From contig CANJRX010000001.1 in NCBI GenBank assembly GCA_947476895.1, positions 372,865-436,864 on the forward strand: a DNA stretch of 64,000 bases, given 5' to 3'. Origin of the DNA: Fidelibacterota bacterium (GTDB lineage: Bacteria > Pseudomonadota > Alphaproteobacteria > Rhodospirillales > Rhodospirillaceae). The notes under the pieces are model-generated. The model searched no databases, was not told where the DNA came from, and saw only the letters and a program-made list of their open reading frames with translations. Shown here piece by piece: positions 56,124 to 64,000 of the stretch. Position 1 is the first letter of the stretch. Every line of letters starts with the position of its first letter. A program made the translations under genes and the position numbers.

Positions 56124-57530
56124 ATGACTCAACCCACCACGCTTTACGATAAATTGTGGAACAGCCACGTCGTCACGACTGACGAAGGCGGCACGTCCGT
56201 CCTCTATATCGATCTGCACTTGGTGCACGAAGTCACCTCGCCGCAAGCTTTCGAAGGCTTGCGCACGGCGGGGCGCAAAGTTCACGCGCCCGCGAAAACC
56301 ATCGCCGTGCCTGATCACAACGTGCCGACCACGGCCGACCGCCTCCAAGTCATCAAAGACCCGGAAGGCCGCTTGCAGCTCGAGATGCTGGAATCCAACT
56401 GCTGCGATTTCGGCGTGCCCTATATCCCCATGAACGATGTCCGCCAGGGCATCGTGCACATCATCGGACCAGAGCAAGGTCTCACGCAGCCCGGCAAGAC
56501 AATTGTCTGCGGCGATTCACATACTTCGACCCACGGCGCACTCGGCGCGCTGGCGTTCGGCATCGGCACATCCGAAGTCGAACATGTTTTGGCGACGCAA
56601 ACCCTCGTCATGAAAAAAGCCAAGAACATGCGCGTGGTGGTGGACGGTAAATTGCCGCCCGGCGTCACGGCGAAAGACTTGGTGCTCGCGATCATCGGTA
56701 AGATGGGCACGTCCGGCGGCACGGGCCATGTGATCGAATTCGTCGGCCAGGCCTTCACCGACCTCTCCATGGAAGGCCGCATGACGGTCTGCAACATGAC
56801 CATCGAAGGCGGTGCCCGCGCTGGCCTCATCGCGCCCGACGACAAGACTTTTGAGTATTTGAAAGGCCGTCCTTACGCGCCCAAAGGTGTCGCGTGGGAA
56901 CAGGCCGTGGCGTATTGGCGCACGCTGAAATCCGATCCCGATGCGGCGTTCGATAAAGAAGTGCATCTGGCGGCGGAAGAGTTAGTGCCTTACGTCACCT
57001 GGGGCACCAGCCCCGAAGACGCGCTGCCGATTACGGCACGCGTGCCTGATCCCAAAAGCTTTGCCGATCCAGCTAAAGGTGCCGCGGCCAAACGTTCGCT
57101 GGAATACATGGACCTCAAAGCTGGCACGCCCTTGGATCAGATCAAGGTCGATAAAGTGTTCATCGGTTCCTGCACCAACGGCCGTATCGAAGACATGCGC
57201 GCCGCTGCCGAAGTGCTCAAAGGCCGCAAGGTTGCGCCCGGCGTTGGCGTGTTGATCGTTCCGGGCTCCGGCCTCGTGAAACATCAGGCCGAAGAAGAAG
57301 GTCTCGACGAAATTTTCACCGCTGCCGGCGCAGAGTGGCGTGAACCCGGCTGCTCCATGTGTCTCGGCATGAACCCCGACATTTTGAAACCCGGCGAACG
57401 TTGCGCGTCCACATCCAACCGCAACTTTGAAGGCCGCCAAGGCATCGGCGGGCGTACGCATCTTGTCAGCCCAGCCATGGCTGCGGCTGCGGCCATTACC
57501 GGTCACCTCACAGACGTGAGGAAGATCTAG
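56124..57530 (+). CDS. leuC: 3-isopropylmalate dehydratase large subunit
   Basis: A 468-residue aconitase-family enzyme. It carries [25 protein letters not shown] and [10 protein letters not shown], with the three cluster cysteines. With LeuD it isomerises 2- to 3-isopropylmalate in leucine synthesis. leuC-leuD-leuB are adjacent and close. Confidence 0.97.
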   Translation: MTQPTTLYDKLWNSHVVTTDEGGTSVLYIDLHLVHEVTSPQAFEGLRTAGRKVHAPAKTIAVPDHNVPTTADRLQVIKDPEGRLQLEMLESNCCDFGVPYIPMNDVRQGIVHIIGPEQGLTQPGKTIVCGDSHTSTHGALGALAFGIGTSEVEHVLATQTLVMKKAKNMRVVVDGKLPPGVTAKDLVLAIIGKMGTSGGTGHVIEFVGQAFTDLSMEGRMTVCNMTIEGGARAGLIAPDDKTFEYLKGRPYAPKGVAWEQAVAYWRTLKSDPDAAFDKEVHLAAEELVPYVTWGTSPEDALPITARVPDPKSFADPAKGAAAKRSLEYMDLKAGTPLDQIKVDKVFIGSCTNGRIEDMRAAAEVLKGRKVAPGVGVLIVPGSGLVKHQAEEEGLDEIFTAAGAEWREPGCSMCLGMNPDILKPGERCASTSNRNFEGRQGIGGRTHLVSPAMAAAAAITGHLTDVRKI

Positions 57531-57532
57531 TC

Positions 57533-58150
57533 ATGGAAAAATTCAAAGTTCTGAAAGCCGTCGCGGCGTCGTTGCCCTTGGTCAACGTCGACACCGACAT
57601 GATCATTCCGGCACGGTTTTTGAAAACCATCAAGCGCACGGGCCTCGGCAAATCGGCGTTCTACGCCATGCGCTACGACGAAAGCGGCGCTGAGCGTGCG
57701 GATTTTGTGCTGAATAACGAACCCTATCGCCACGCGAAGATTTTGATCGCTGGCGATAACTTCGGCTGCGGTTCGTCGCGCGAACATGCGCCCTGGAGTC
57801 TCGCAGACTTTGGTCTGCGCTGCATCATCGCGCCCAGCTTCGCCGACATCTTTTACGGTAATTCGTTCAAGAATGGCATTCTCTGCATCACGCTTCCGCA
57901 AGCCGATGTCGACAAGCTCGCGGCCAAAGCCAGCAGCGGCAACACAGCGGGCGGCGAGTTCACCGTCGATCTGGAAAGCCTCACCATCACCGCGCCGGAC
58001 GGCGGTACGGTCAGTTTCACGCTAGACGGCACCAAGCGCACCAATCTGCTGCAAGGCCTCGACGACATTGGTCTCACGCTGCAAAAGGTCGATAAGATCG
58101 CGAGCTTTGAAGAAAAGCAGCGGCGCGAACAGCCCTGGCTTACGGCTTAA
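57533..58150 (+). CDS. leuD: 3-isopropylmalate dehydratase small subunit
   Basis: A 205-residue LeuD, 2 nt after leu[24 protein letters not shown] and the substrate loop [13 protein letters not shown] are intact. It forms the swivel domain of the LeuCD isomerase. Confidence 0.96.
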   Translation: MEKFKVLKAVAASLPLVNVDTDMIIPARFLKTIKRTGLGKSAFYAMRYDESGAERADFVLNNEPYRHAKILIAGDNFGCGSSREHAPWSLADFGLRCIIAPSFADIFYGNSFKNGILCITLPQADVDKLAAKASSGNTAGGEFTVDLESLTITAPDGGTVSFTLDGTKRTNLLQGLDDIGLTLQKVDKIASFEEKQRREQPWLTA

Positions 58151-58172
58151 ATCTCAGTCTAAAGGCGCACTC

Positions 58173-59282
58173 ATGACGTCTGCAAAAAACATTCTGCTCT
58201 TGCCCGGCGACGGTATTGGTCCCGAGATTACCGCAGCCGCACGCAAGACCTTCGCCTGGTTCAACGACACCAAGCGCACAAACTTCGTCTTCACAGAAGA
58301 TCTCATCGGCGGCGTGTCTTACGACACACACGGCACGCCCCTGACCGACGCTGCGCTGAAGCGCGCGCAAGAAGCCGACGCCGTGCTGATGGCCTCCGTC
58401 GGCGGACCGAAGTGGGAAACGCTGCCGTTCAAAGATCGCCCTGAACGCGGCCTGCTCGCTATGCGCAAAGGTCTGGGTGTGTTCGCGAACCTGCGCCCGG
58501 CGCTAGTGTTCGACGTGCTCGCCAATGCCTCGCCCTTGAAGCCCGAGATTGTTCAAGGTCTCGACATCATGATCGTGCGCGAGCTTTTGGGCGGTGTGTA
58601 CTTCGGCGAACCGCGCGGCATCGAGACGCTGCCGAACGGCGAGCGCCGCGGTATCAATACGCAAGTTTACACGACGTCAGAAATTCAACGTGTCGCACGC
58701 GTCGCCTTTGAGCTCGCGCGCAAGCGGAGCAAAAAGGTCTGCTCGGTCGAAAAAGCCAACGTCATGGAAAGCGGCGTGTTGTGGCGCGAGGAAGTCACCA
58801 AGCTCCACGACGAATATAAAGACGTGGAACTCGTGCACATGTATGCCGACAACTGCGCCATGCAGCTCGTGCGCTATCCCAAACAGTTCGACGTCATCGT
58901 CAGCGATAATCTGTTCGGTGATTTGCTGTCGGACCTCGCGTCCATGTTGCCCGGATCATTGGGCATGCTTCCGTCGGCCAGCCTTGGCGCCCGCGATTCG
59001 TCGGGCCGTCAGCCCGCGTTCTATGAACCCATCCACGGTTCCGCGCCGGACATCGCCGGTAAAGGCGTCGCGAATCCGTTGGCCATGATTCTCTCCTACG
59101 GCATGATGCTGCGCTATTCGTTCGATATGGCGGCCAATGCCGACCTTTTGGACGCGGCCGTGAAGAACGTGCTGCGCGCCGGCATCCGTACCCCTGATAT
59201 TGCCGAAAAAGGTCAGAACCCCGTCTCAACCCAGGCTATGGGTGACGCGGTCGTTAAAGAGCTGGCCCGCCTTGCCGCGTAA
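58173..59282 (+). CDS. leuB: 3-isopropylmalate dehydrogenase
   Basis: A 369-residue NAD-dependent oxidative decarboxylase. The start at 58173 (AAAGG upstream) gives the expected [12 protein letters not shown]. Further motifs are [38 protein letters not shown] and [15 protein letters not shown]. Longer in-frame starts overlap leuD. Confidence 0.97.
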   Translation: MTSAKNILLLPGDGIGPEITAAARKTFAWFNDTKRTNFVFTEDLIGGVSYDTHGTPLTDAALKRAQEADAVLMASVGGPKWETLPFKDRPERGLLAMRKGLGVFANLRPALVFDVLANASPLKPEIVQGLDIMIVRELLGGVYFGEPRGIETLPNGERRGINTQVYTTSEIQRVARVAFELARKRSKKVCSVEKANVMESGVLWREEVTKLHDEYKDVELVHMYADNCAMQLVRYPKQFDVIVSDNLFGDLLSDLASMLPGSLGMLPSASLGARDSSGRQPAFYEPIHGSAPDIAGKGVANPLAMILSYGMMLRYSFDMAANADLLDAAVKNVLRAGIRTPDIAEKGQNPVSTQAMGDAVVKELARLAA

Positions 59283-59426
59283 CACCCTGGAATCGTTATA
59301 AAAATCGAGCGCCTGTGATTCTTTGAAACCGCTGGGCCTCCGCGCGACTCGGGAATACCTGAGATAAAACAACAACCTACAGGGCGTGCTGGCGCGCCTT
59401 ATCCGGGGCGTTGGCCCAATCCCGCA

Positions 59427-59455
59427 TTGAAAAAAGTCCCTCACAAGCATATGTA
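59427..59455 (+). promoter_or_regulatory. Possible sigma-70 promoter of the cold-shock gene
   Basis: TTGAAA (59427-59432), 17 nt, then TATGTA (59450-59455, weak -10). It would give a leader of about 118 nt, as expected for cold-shock mRNAs. Confidence 0.35.
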
Positions 59456-59537
59456 AGCCCCGTCAGCTCGCTATGGGGCGACCTCGTTCTGCACTCCTCG
59501 AGAGCTAGTCCCGGTCCCGCCCGTTTAGAAGTTCGGC

Positions 59538-59557
59538 CCGCCTGCATGTGCAGGCGG
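59538..59557 (+). promoter_or_regulatory. Leader hairpin of the cold-shock gene
   Basis: A perfect stem CCGCCTGC-ATGT-GCAGGCGG stands 10 nt before the ribosome binding site TTGGAGAA. Structured leaders control translation of many csp mRNAs; the role here is inferred. Confidence 0.55.
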
Positions 59558-59579
59558 TCATTATTCTTGGAGAAATACT

Positions 59580-59783
59580 ATGCCGGTCGGCACCGTAAAG
59601 TGGTTTAACGCGACGAAGGGTTTTGGTTTCATTCAGCCTGAAGACGGCTCGAAAGATGTGTTCGTGCACATCTCGGCCGTTGAACGCTCGAACCTCGGTT
59701 CTTTGAACGAAGGCCAAAAAATTAGCTTCGATATTCAGGAAGAGCGTGGCAAGTCGGCCGCCGCTAATCTGAAAGCCGTCTAA
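59580..59783 (+). CDS. Cold-shock protein, CspA family
   Basis: A 67-residue single cold-shock domain with RNP1 KGFGFI and RNP2 VFVHI. It binds single-stranded RNA as a chaperone. A strong terminator follows, so it is a single-gene unit. CspA-type paralogues are many; the letter cannot be assigned. Confidence 0.95.
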   Translation: MPVGTVKWFNATKGFGFIQPEDGSKDVFVHISAVERSNLGSLNEGQKISFDIQEERGKSAAANLKAV

Positions 59784-59792
59784 TACCTACGT

Positions 59793-59830
59793 CGCGGGGC
59801 AGCTTCGGGGCTGACCCCGCGTACTTTTTT
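59793..59830 (+). terminator. Terminator of the cold-shock gene
   Basis: CGCGGGG-CAGC / GCTG-a-CCCCGCG (11 bp with one bulge) and then TTTTTT, 10 nt after the stop. Confidence 0.9.
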
Positions 59831-59876
59831 GTCTGCCGCGCTGAAAACTTCAGCGCTGGTCCGTTGGGAGTAGCTT

Positions 59877-60152
59877 ATGGCTAAAGAAGAACTGCTCGAG
59901 TTTGAGGGCGTCGTCACAGATGTTCTTCCCGAAGCACGTTATCGCGTAAAGCTTTCCAACGACCATGAGATCATCGCGTACACAGCAGGACGCATGAAGA
60001 AAAACCGCATCCGCACGCTGGTTGGCGACCGGGTGACCGTTGAAGTGACGCCTTACGATCTCGATAAGGGCCGTCTGATTTTCCGTCACAAAGACACCAG
60101 CGAACGTCCGCCGCAAACGGGCGCGCCGCGTCACTTCACCAAGCGCCGCTAA
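59877..60152 (+). CDS. infA: Translation initiation factor IF-1 (C-terminally extended)
   Basis: A 91-residue S1-fold protein that starts [19 protein letters not shown] and contains [25 protein letters not shown]. It matches IF-1 over the first 72 residues and then has a basic, proline-containing tail of about 19 residues that is absent from ordinary IF-1. It occupies the 30S A site at initiation. It may be one of two infA copies, which I cannot check here. Confidence 0.88.
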   Translation: MAKEELLEFEGVVTDVLPEARYRVKLSNDHEIIAYTAGRMKKNRIRTLVGDRVTVEVTPYDLDKGRLIFRHKDTSERPPQTGAPRHFTKRR

Positions 60153-60160
60153 CGCTTGGC

Positions 60161-60178
60161 GTCCGGCCTAGGCCGGTT
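60161..60178 (+). terminator. Terminator of infA
   Basis: CCGGCC-TA-GGCCGG followed by TTTTG, 8 nt after the stop. The short stem makes it modest in strength. Confidence 0.6.
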
Positions 60179-60250
60179 TTGTAAGTACGCGTTTAGTCGT
60201 CCGGCACAAATAAGCCGAACATTCTAAAACCCAGCAGAGAATAGTGGACG

Positions 60251-61321
60251 ATGGCTATGCCCGACACCTCACGTAATCCCGCACGTCCCGACGGCTATAA
60301 AGTCGCGGTGATCGGCGCGACCGGTAACGTCGGCCGCGAGATCCTGAATATTTTATGGGACCGTAAGTTTCCGGTGTCGCAGGTTTACGCGCTGGCTTCT
60401 GAGCGTTCCGTCGGCCGGCAGGTTTCGTTCGGCGAAGATGAAATTCTAAAGATCCAGGACCTCGAAACTTTCGATTTCAAGGGCGTGGATTTTGCGCTGT
60501 CGTCGCCGGGCGCGAAAGTGTCGGCCATACACAGCCCGCGCGCGGCCGCTGCCGGCTGCATTGTCATCGACAACACGTCGCACTTCCGCATGGACCCCGA
60601 CGTGCCGCTGGTGGTGCCGGAAGTAAATCCCGAAGCCATCGCGCGTTATAAGAAAAAAGGCATCATTGCCAATCCGAACTGCTCGACCATTCAGATGGTC
60701 GTGGCGTTGAAACCTCTGCACGACGAATTCAAGATCAAGCGCGTTGTGGTCTCGACCTATCAGTCGACGTCGGGCAAAGGTAAGTCCGCTATGGACGAGC
60801 TTTTCAACCAGACCAAGGGCATTTACGCCAATCAGCCGGTTGGCCAGACCCAGTCGCAGTTCACCAAGCAGATTGCCTTCAACGTCATTCCGCATATCGA
60901 CATCTTCCTCGACGACGGCGACACCAAAGAAGAATGGAAGATGGTGGCTGAAACGCGCAAAATTCTGGACCCTGCCATCAAGGTCCATGCGAATTGCGCG
61001 CGCGTGCCGTCGTTTATCGGCCACGCCGAATACATCAATATCGAAACCGAAAAGCCCATCACGGATAAAGCCGCGCGCGCTATTTTGTCCAAGGCGCCGG
61101 GCGTCAGTGTGGTCGACCGCCGCATCGATGGCGGCTATGTCACGCCCGCCGAAGTGGGCGGTGAAGATGCGGTTTTCATCTCGCGCATTCGCCGCGACTT
61201 CTCGGTCGAAAACGGCCTGTCGTTCTGGTGCGTTTCCGACAACCTGCGCAAAGGTGCCGCGCTCAACGCCGTACAGATCGCCGAAGTCCTGGTGAAGGAA
61301 TACCTGAGCAGCAAGCGTTAG
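60251..61321 (+). CDS. asd: Aspartate-semialdehyde dehydrogenase
   Basis: A 356-residue NADPH enzyme of the lysine/threonine/methionine pathways. GATGNVGREIL is the nucleotide loop, C144 in NPNCSTIQM the thiol nucleophile, and HANCARVPSFIGHAE carries the active-site His. It links with dapF in meso-DAP synthesis. It ends 3 nt before the convergent LysE-family gene. Confidence 0.96.
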   Translation: MAMPDTSRNPARPDGYKVAVIGATGNVGREILNILWDRKFPVSQVYALASERSVGRQVSFGEDEILKIQDLETFDFKGVDFALSSPGAKVSAIHSPRAAAAGCIVIDNTSHFRMDPDVPLVVPEVNPEAIARYKKKGIIANPNCSTIQMVVALKPLHDEFKIKRVVVSTYQSTSGKGKSAMDELFNQTKGIYANQPVGQTQSQFTKQIAFNVIPHIDIFLDDGDTKEEWKMVAETRKILDPAIKVHANCARVPSFIGHAEYINIETEKPITDKAARAILSKAPGVSVVDRRIDGGYVTPAEVGGEDAVFISRIRRDFSVENGLSFWCVSDNLRKGAALNAVQIAEVLVKEYLSSKR

Positions 61322-61324
61322 CGC

Positions 61325-61987
61325 TTAGGGCTCTAGCTTTAAAAGGCTAAGCGCCGTCGCTGCCAACACCAGCACGCCTGAAAAGGCGATGATGCTGCCT
61401 GAAATGCGGTTCAGCCACGGCAGGCCGCTTTTGACAAATCGTCCGCGCATGATCGTGACAGCGCCCGCCAATATCATCCACCACAGCGCCGAGCCTGCGA
61501 ACACGCCCGCCACCAGCCAAAAGGCGGTCACCGGGGCTGCATAATCAATCGGACCAAAGGCTGCAAAAACGCCGGCCGCTGCAATCATCGTGGCGGGGTT
61601 TGTGATGGCCATGGAGAAGGCGGCGACAAAATCGCGCCGCAAGCTTTTCACCGCAACGGTGCCATTGTTCATCATCACCGGTGCGCAGTAGGTGGTGATC
61701 CCAAGGGCCAGAACCAATAGACCGCCCACGAGCCCGATGACGACCTGATAGTCGAGCACAAAGGCGCTGATGACGGTGATGCCCAAGCCCGCCACCGCGC
61801 CAAAGGCCATGTCGGCCAAGGCCGCGCCCAAGCCGGCGATGACGGCTTGCGTCCATCCCCGCGCCAGCGCGCGCCGAATACAAAGCACCGCCACCGGCCC
61901 AATAGGTGCGGCCAGGGCAAAGCCGACTATGCAGCCGCGCACAAAGGCAAAATCCAGAAAGGCGGGAGTGAAGTTCTCGAAAAACAT
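61325..61987 (-). CDS. LysE family exporter
   Basis: About 220 residues from the ATG at 61987; the longer frame to 62020 lacks support. The LysE/RhtB N-terminus (FALAAPIGPVAVLCIRRAL) is characteristic, with five or six transmembrane helices. It probably exports amino acids or related compounds; its placement next to asd may be coincidental. A hairpin (61321-61354) overlaps the two convergent stops. Confidence 0.82.
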   Translation of the reverse strand: MFFENFTPAFLDFAFVRGCIVGFALAAPIGPVAVLCIRRALARGWTQAVIAGLGAALADMAFGAVAGLGITVISAFVLDYQVVIGLVGGLLVLALGITTYCAPVMMNNGTVAVKSLRRDFVAAFSMAITNPATMIAAAGVFAAFGPIDYAAPVTAFWLVAGVFAGSALWWMILAGAVTIMRGRFVKSGLPWLNRISGSIIAFSGVLVLAATALSLLKLEP

Positions 61988-62089
61988 GCCCTGGCCTCGT
62001 ACACTGTTTCGAAGGCCCACCGCAAGGCTTCCACCTTTCCCGTCGCCCGCTATAAGTGTGTAACGGTTGCGAGATAAAAGGACGGCATC

Positions 62090-62980
62090 ATGTTATCGCC
62101 CTTGAGCGCTAATTTGGCACGGCCCCGGCGCAGCATGCTCTATATGCCCGCTTCGAATGCGCGTGTTTTGGATAAAGCCAAGACCCTCGCTGCCGATGCG
62201 CTCATTTTCGATTTGGAAGATGCCGTCGCACCGGATGCAAAAGCCGACGCGCGCACCGCCGCGGTTTTCGCCGCCGACTCCCGAGGGTACGGCCAGCGCG
62301 AAATCCTCATTCGCGCGAATGGTATCGGGACGGCGTGGTTCAAGGATGATCTCACCGCCATCGCGACGTCTTCTGCCGACGGTGTGGTACTGCCCAAGAT
62401 TGATGGACCTGAAGACTTGCGCCGCGCTGATGCCGTGTTAAGCGCGGCGGGTGCCCCAAATCATCTTAAAATATGGGCCATGATGGAAACCCCGCGCGGC
62501 ATTCTCGCCGCCGAAGCGCTGGCCGCATCGACGCCGCGTCTCGCGGGGTTTCTGATGGGCACCGCCGACCTTTCCAAAGATCTGCATTGCGCTCACCCCG
62601 CCGACCGCGCGCCGATGATCTATGCGTTGCAACACTGCGTGCTGGTGGCACGTGCTTACGGCATTGCAATTGTTGACGGTGTGCATGTGGACCTTGAAGA
62701 CGCCGCAGGTTTTGAGGCCGCTTGCCTGCAAGGCCGCGATATGGGCTTCGACGGCAAGTCGCTCATTCATCCCAAGCAGATCGAAGTTGCCAATGCGTCT
62801 TTCGCGCCTTCTGCCAACGCAGTCGATTATGCGCGGCGCTTGGTTGCAGCGCATGCTGAGGCTGCAGCGCACGGCCATGCCGTAACGCTGCTCGATGGGC
62901 GCTTGGTGGAAGTGTTGCATGTCGTGCAAGCCGAGCGCCTGCTCGCACAAGCCGCACTCATTGCTCAGCTGGAAGCATAG
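62090..62980 (+). CDS. HpcH/HpaI-CitE family CoA-ester lyase
   Basis: A 296-residue TIM-barrel protein of the CitE/Mcl group. The N-terminal RRSMLYMPASN, the metal-site FDLEDAVAPDAK and LIHPKQIEVANASFAP near the end are conserved. Possible substrates include malyl-CoA, citramalyl-CoA or citryl units; no partner subunits are adjacent. The exact assignment is not possible by eye. Confidence 0.85.
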   Translation: MLSPLSANLARPRRSMLYMPASNARVLDKAKTLAADALIFDLEDAVAPDAKADARTAAVFAADSRGYGQREILIRANGIGTAWFKDDLTAIATSSADGVVLPKIDGPEDLRRADAVLSAAGAPNHLKIWAMMETPRGILAAEALAASTPRLAGFLMGTADLSKDLHCAHPADRAPMIYALQHCVLVARAYGIAIVDGVHVDLEDAAGFEAACLQGRDMGFDGKSLIHPKQIEVANASFAPSANAVDYARRLVAAHAEAAAHGHAVTLLDGRLVEVLHVVQAERLLAQAALIAQLEA

Positions 62981-63015
62981 AAAAAGGCGCCGTCGTTGCC
63001 GACGGCGCCCGTTTC
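62981..63015. terminator. Bidirectional terminator between convergent genes
   Basis: GGCGCCGTCG-ttgc-CGACGGCGCC (10-bp stem) with AAAAA on the left and GTTTCC on the right. It serves both the lyase gene and the low-complexity gene. Confidence 0.82.
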
Positions 63016-63028
63016 CCTAACGAAGCAA

Positions 63029-63685
63029 TTACTGACGGTTAACGCTGCCCGACGTCGTCGCCGAACCCGAACCACCGGCACCGATGTTGGCACCGTTACG
63101 GTTGACGTTCGCCGAACCGGACGCGTTGCCGCTGCCGGACGTCGAGGACGACACACCAGTCGAGCTGGTGCTGCCGCTCACAGCACTGCCAACGCTGGCG
63201 CTGCCATTCGCGCCGCCGGAGACAGAAGTCGCGCTGGCGCGATCAACCGTGCCGCCGACCGTACCGCTGGCGCGATTGGCTGTGCCGTTGACCGTACCGC
63301 TCGCACGGTTGGCAGCAGCAGCCGCATCGGCTTCAGCTTTAGCTTTGGCTTCCGCAGTCGCGTTAGCGCCGGCAGTCGCAGCGGTGTTCGCAGCACCCTG
63401 AGCGCGGCCGCTTGTGGACGCGGCAGCGTTTTTAGCACCCGACGCCGTACCATTTACTGTGCTGCGCGCGCCGCTTGTGGCACCGCTCGCATTGGCGCCG
63501 ACGTTGCCGCTGGCGTTACCGGCCGCACCGGCTCCGAGCGAACCACCGCCCATTGAACCCGTGGCCGAACCGGCTGCGCCAACAGCGCCGCCAACGGCTC
63601 CGCCGCCGCCTAAAAGCTGGGCCGAGGCCGGCGCTGCAGCGAAAGCAACCATCAGGGTGGTCGTGAGCAATAATGTTTTCATCAT
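63029..63685 (-). CDS. Exported low-complexity Gly/Ala/Ser/Asn-rich protein
   Basis: A 218-residue protein; AAGGAGA sits eight nt before ATG 63685. Residues 1-23 are a signal peptide (ending ASA). The rest is almost entirely G, A, S, T, N and V with short repeats such as ANRASGTVNGT and GSGNASGSANV, and no cysteine. Such composition suggests a surface or matrix structural protein, possibly self-associating. I recognise no family. Function unknown. Confidence 0.7.
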   Translation of the reverse strand: MMKTLLLTTTLMVAFAAAPASAQLLGGGGAVGGAVGAAGSATGSMGGGSLGAGAAGNASGNVGANASGATSGARSTVNGTASGAKNAAASTSGRAQGAANTAATAGANATAEAKAKAEADAAAAANRASGTVNGTANRASGTVGGTVDRASATSVSGGANGSASVGSAVSGSTSSTGVSSSTSGSGNASGSANVNRNGANIGAGGSGSATTSGSVNRQ

Positions 63686-64000
63686 AAGAACTCTCCTTGT
63701 TGTTGTGTTGAGCTGCGTGTTTCCCGTCCGCGAACTCTTCGTCTTAAATTCCTCGTCTCGAATTTCTAGTCGCAAGTCCTCGTATTAAGCGCGTCCTGCC
63801 AGGATGTTTTTCCCGACGTATGTTCAACGTCGCCATTAAGTCAAAAACGGGTGTGAAATTAGGTTTTATGGAGGCACTTCACCAAAGCCACGCTGAGTTC
63901 TTACGAACCACAACTTTTTCCAGCGTTGGCCGTTAGCCCTTCCGCTTCCTCCGCTAATAAAACTCGGGACGTGGAGGATTTGTTCCGCAACTCTGGGAGA
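63686..64000. other. Right-end region without a recognised gene
   Basis: 315 nt upstream of the low-complexity gene. It should contain that gene's promoter, which I could not place. I see no supported coding region or RNA gene. Confidence 0.3.

Noticed and set aside
63029-63685. The repeated DNA in the low-complexity gene as a CRISPR array or satellite
   Set aside because: Repeats are short, imperfect and in codon phase, with a signal peptide and ribosome binding site, so it is a coding repeat.

Overview
The window is a compact, GC-rich (roughly 60 % by eye) stretch of bacterial core chromosome. It is almost certainly from an alphaproteobacterium. The evidence is the complete System I (Ccm) cytochrome c maturation cluster, a Suv3-like helicase followed by an S4 protein, a seven-iron ferredoxin and CarD, the ffh-rpsP-rimM-trmD-rplS-leuCDB order, and a candidate ROSE thermometer in front of an Hsp20 gene. 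An aerobic style of life is suggested by aconitase A, Ccm and SCO1. A two-subunit 2-oxoacid:ferredoxin oxidoreductase sits beside these and would use a low-potential ferredoxin such as the FdxA encoded 5 kb away. I cannot name a genus. I saw no insertion sequence, prophage, CRISPR array or integrase.

Layout. 1-9.1 kb (minus strand): a YgjP-type metallopeptidase cut by the window edge, a YcgN-family protein, SCO1, then ccmI-H-G-F-E-D-C and ccmB-A. 9.4-15 kb: acnA, then lepB and htpG on the minus strand. 15.3-20.7 kb: hpf, Suv3-like helicase, S4 protein, a DUF938 methyltransferase, fdxA and carD. 20.7-24.2 kb: a secreted nuclease, an EpmC/YfcM-like protein, a TetR regulator and metC. 24.4-28.1 kb: korA-korB and a cyclic-nucleotide-binding protein. 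28.1-37.5 kb: a mixed accessory stretch (acetyltransferases, MFS exporter, Hsp20, metallo-beta-lactamase fold protein, AtoE-like transporter with an aldolase/dehydrogenase fusion, ModA-like protein, tRNA-Leu). 37.5-42.4 kb: two tandem cysteine-cluster (YkgJ-like) proteins, an RluA-type synthase, a CinA-like protein, a Nudix hydrolase and argJ. 42.8-49.3 kb: secA, an amidotransferase, ftsY, mtaB and dapF. 49.4-52.1 kb: nhaA and two tandem paralogues of an unrecognised family. 52.3-59.3 kb: ffh, rpsP, rimM, trmD, rplS, leuC, leuD, leuB. 59.5-64 kb: a cold-shock protein, IF-1, asd, a LysE-family exporter, a CoA-ester lyase and a low-complexity exported protein.

How the genes work together. Protein export and membrane targeting are strongly represented (secA, ffh, ftsY, lepB). 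So are translation and RNA modification (rpsP, rplS, rimM, trmD, mtaB, RluA family, IF-1, hpf, the EpmC-like protein), the diaminopimelate/lysine, arginine and leucine pathways (asd, dapF, argJ, leuBCD), and heme attachment to cytochromes c.

The most interesting non-coding signals are structured leaders. The carD leader has four alternating complementary CTCAC/GTGAG segments that can fold in two exclusive ways, one of which buries the ribosome binding site. A compact leader precedes nhaA. A candidate RpoH promoter plus ROSE-type thermometer precedes hsp20. A hairpin precedes the cold-shock gene. The best protein candidate for something undescribed is the tandem pair of 231-residue proteins at 50.6-52.1 kb, with a Rossmann-like glycine motif and no family I recognise. 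All structures and similarities here were worked out by eye, without folding software or searches.
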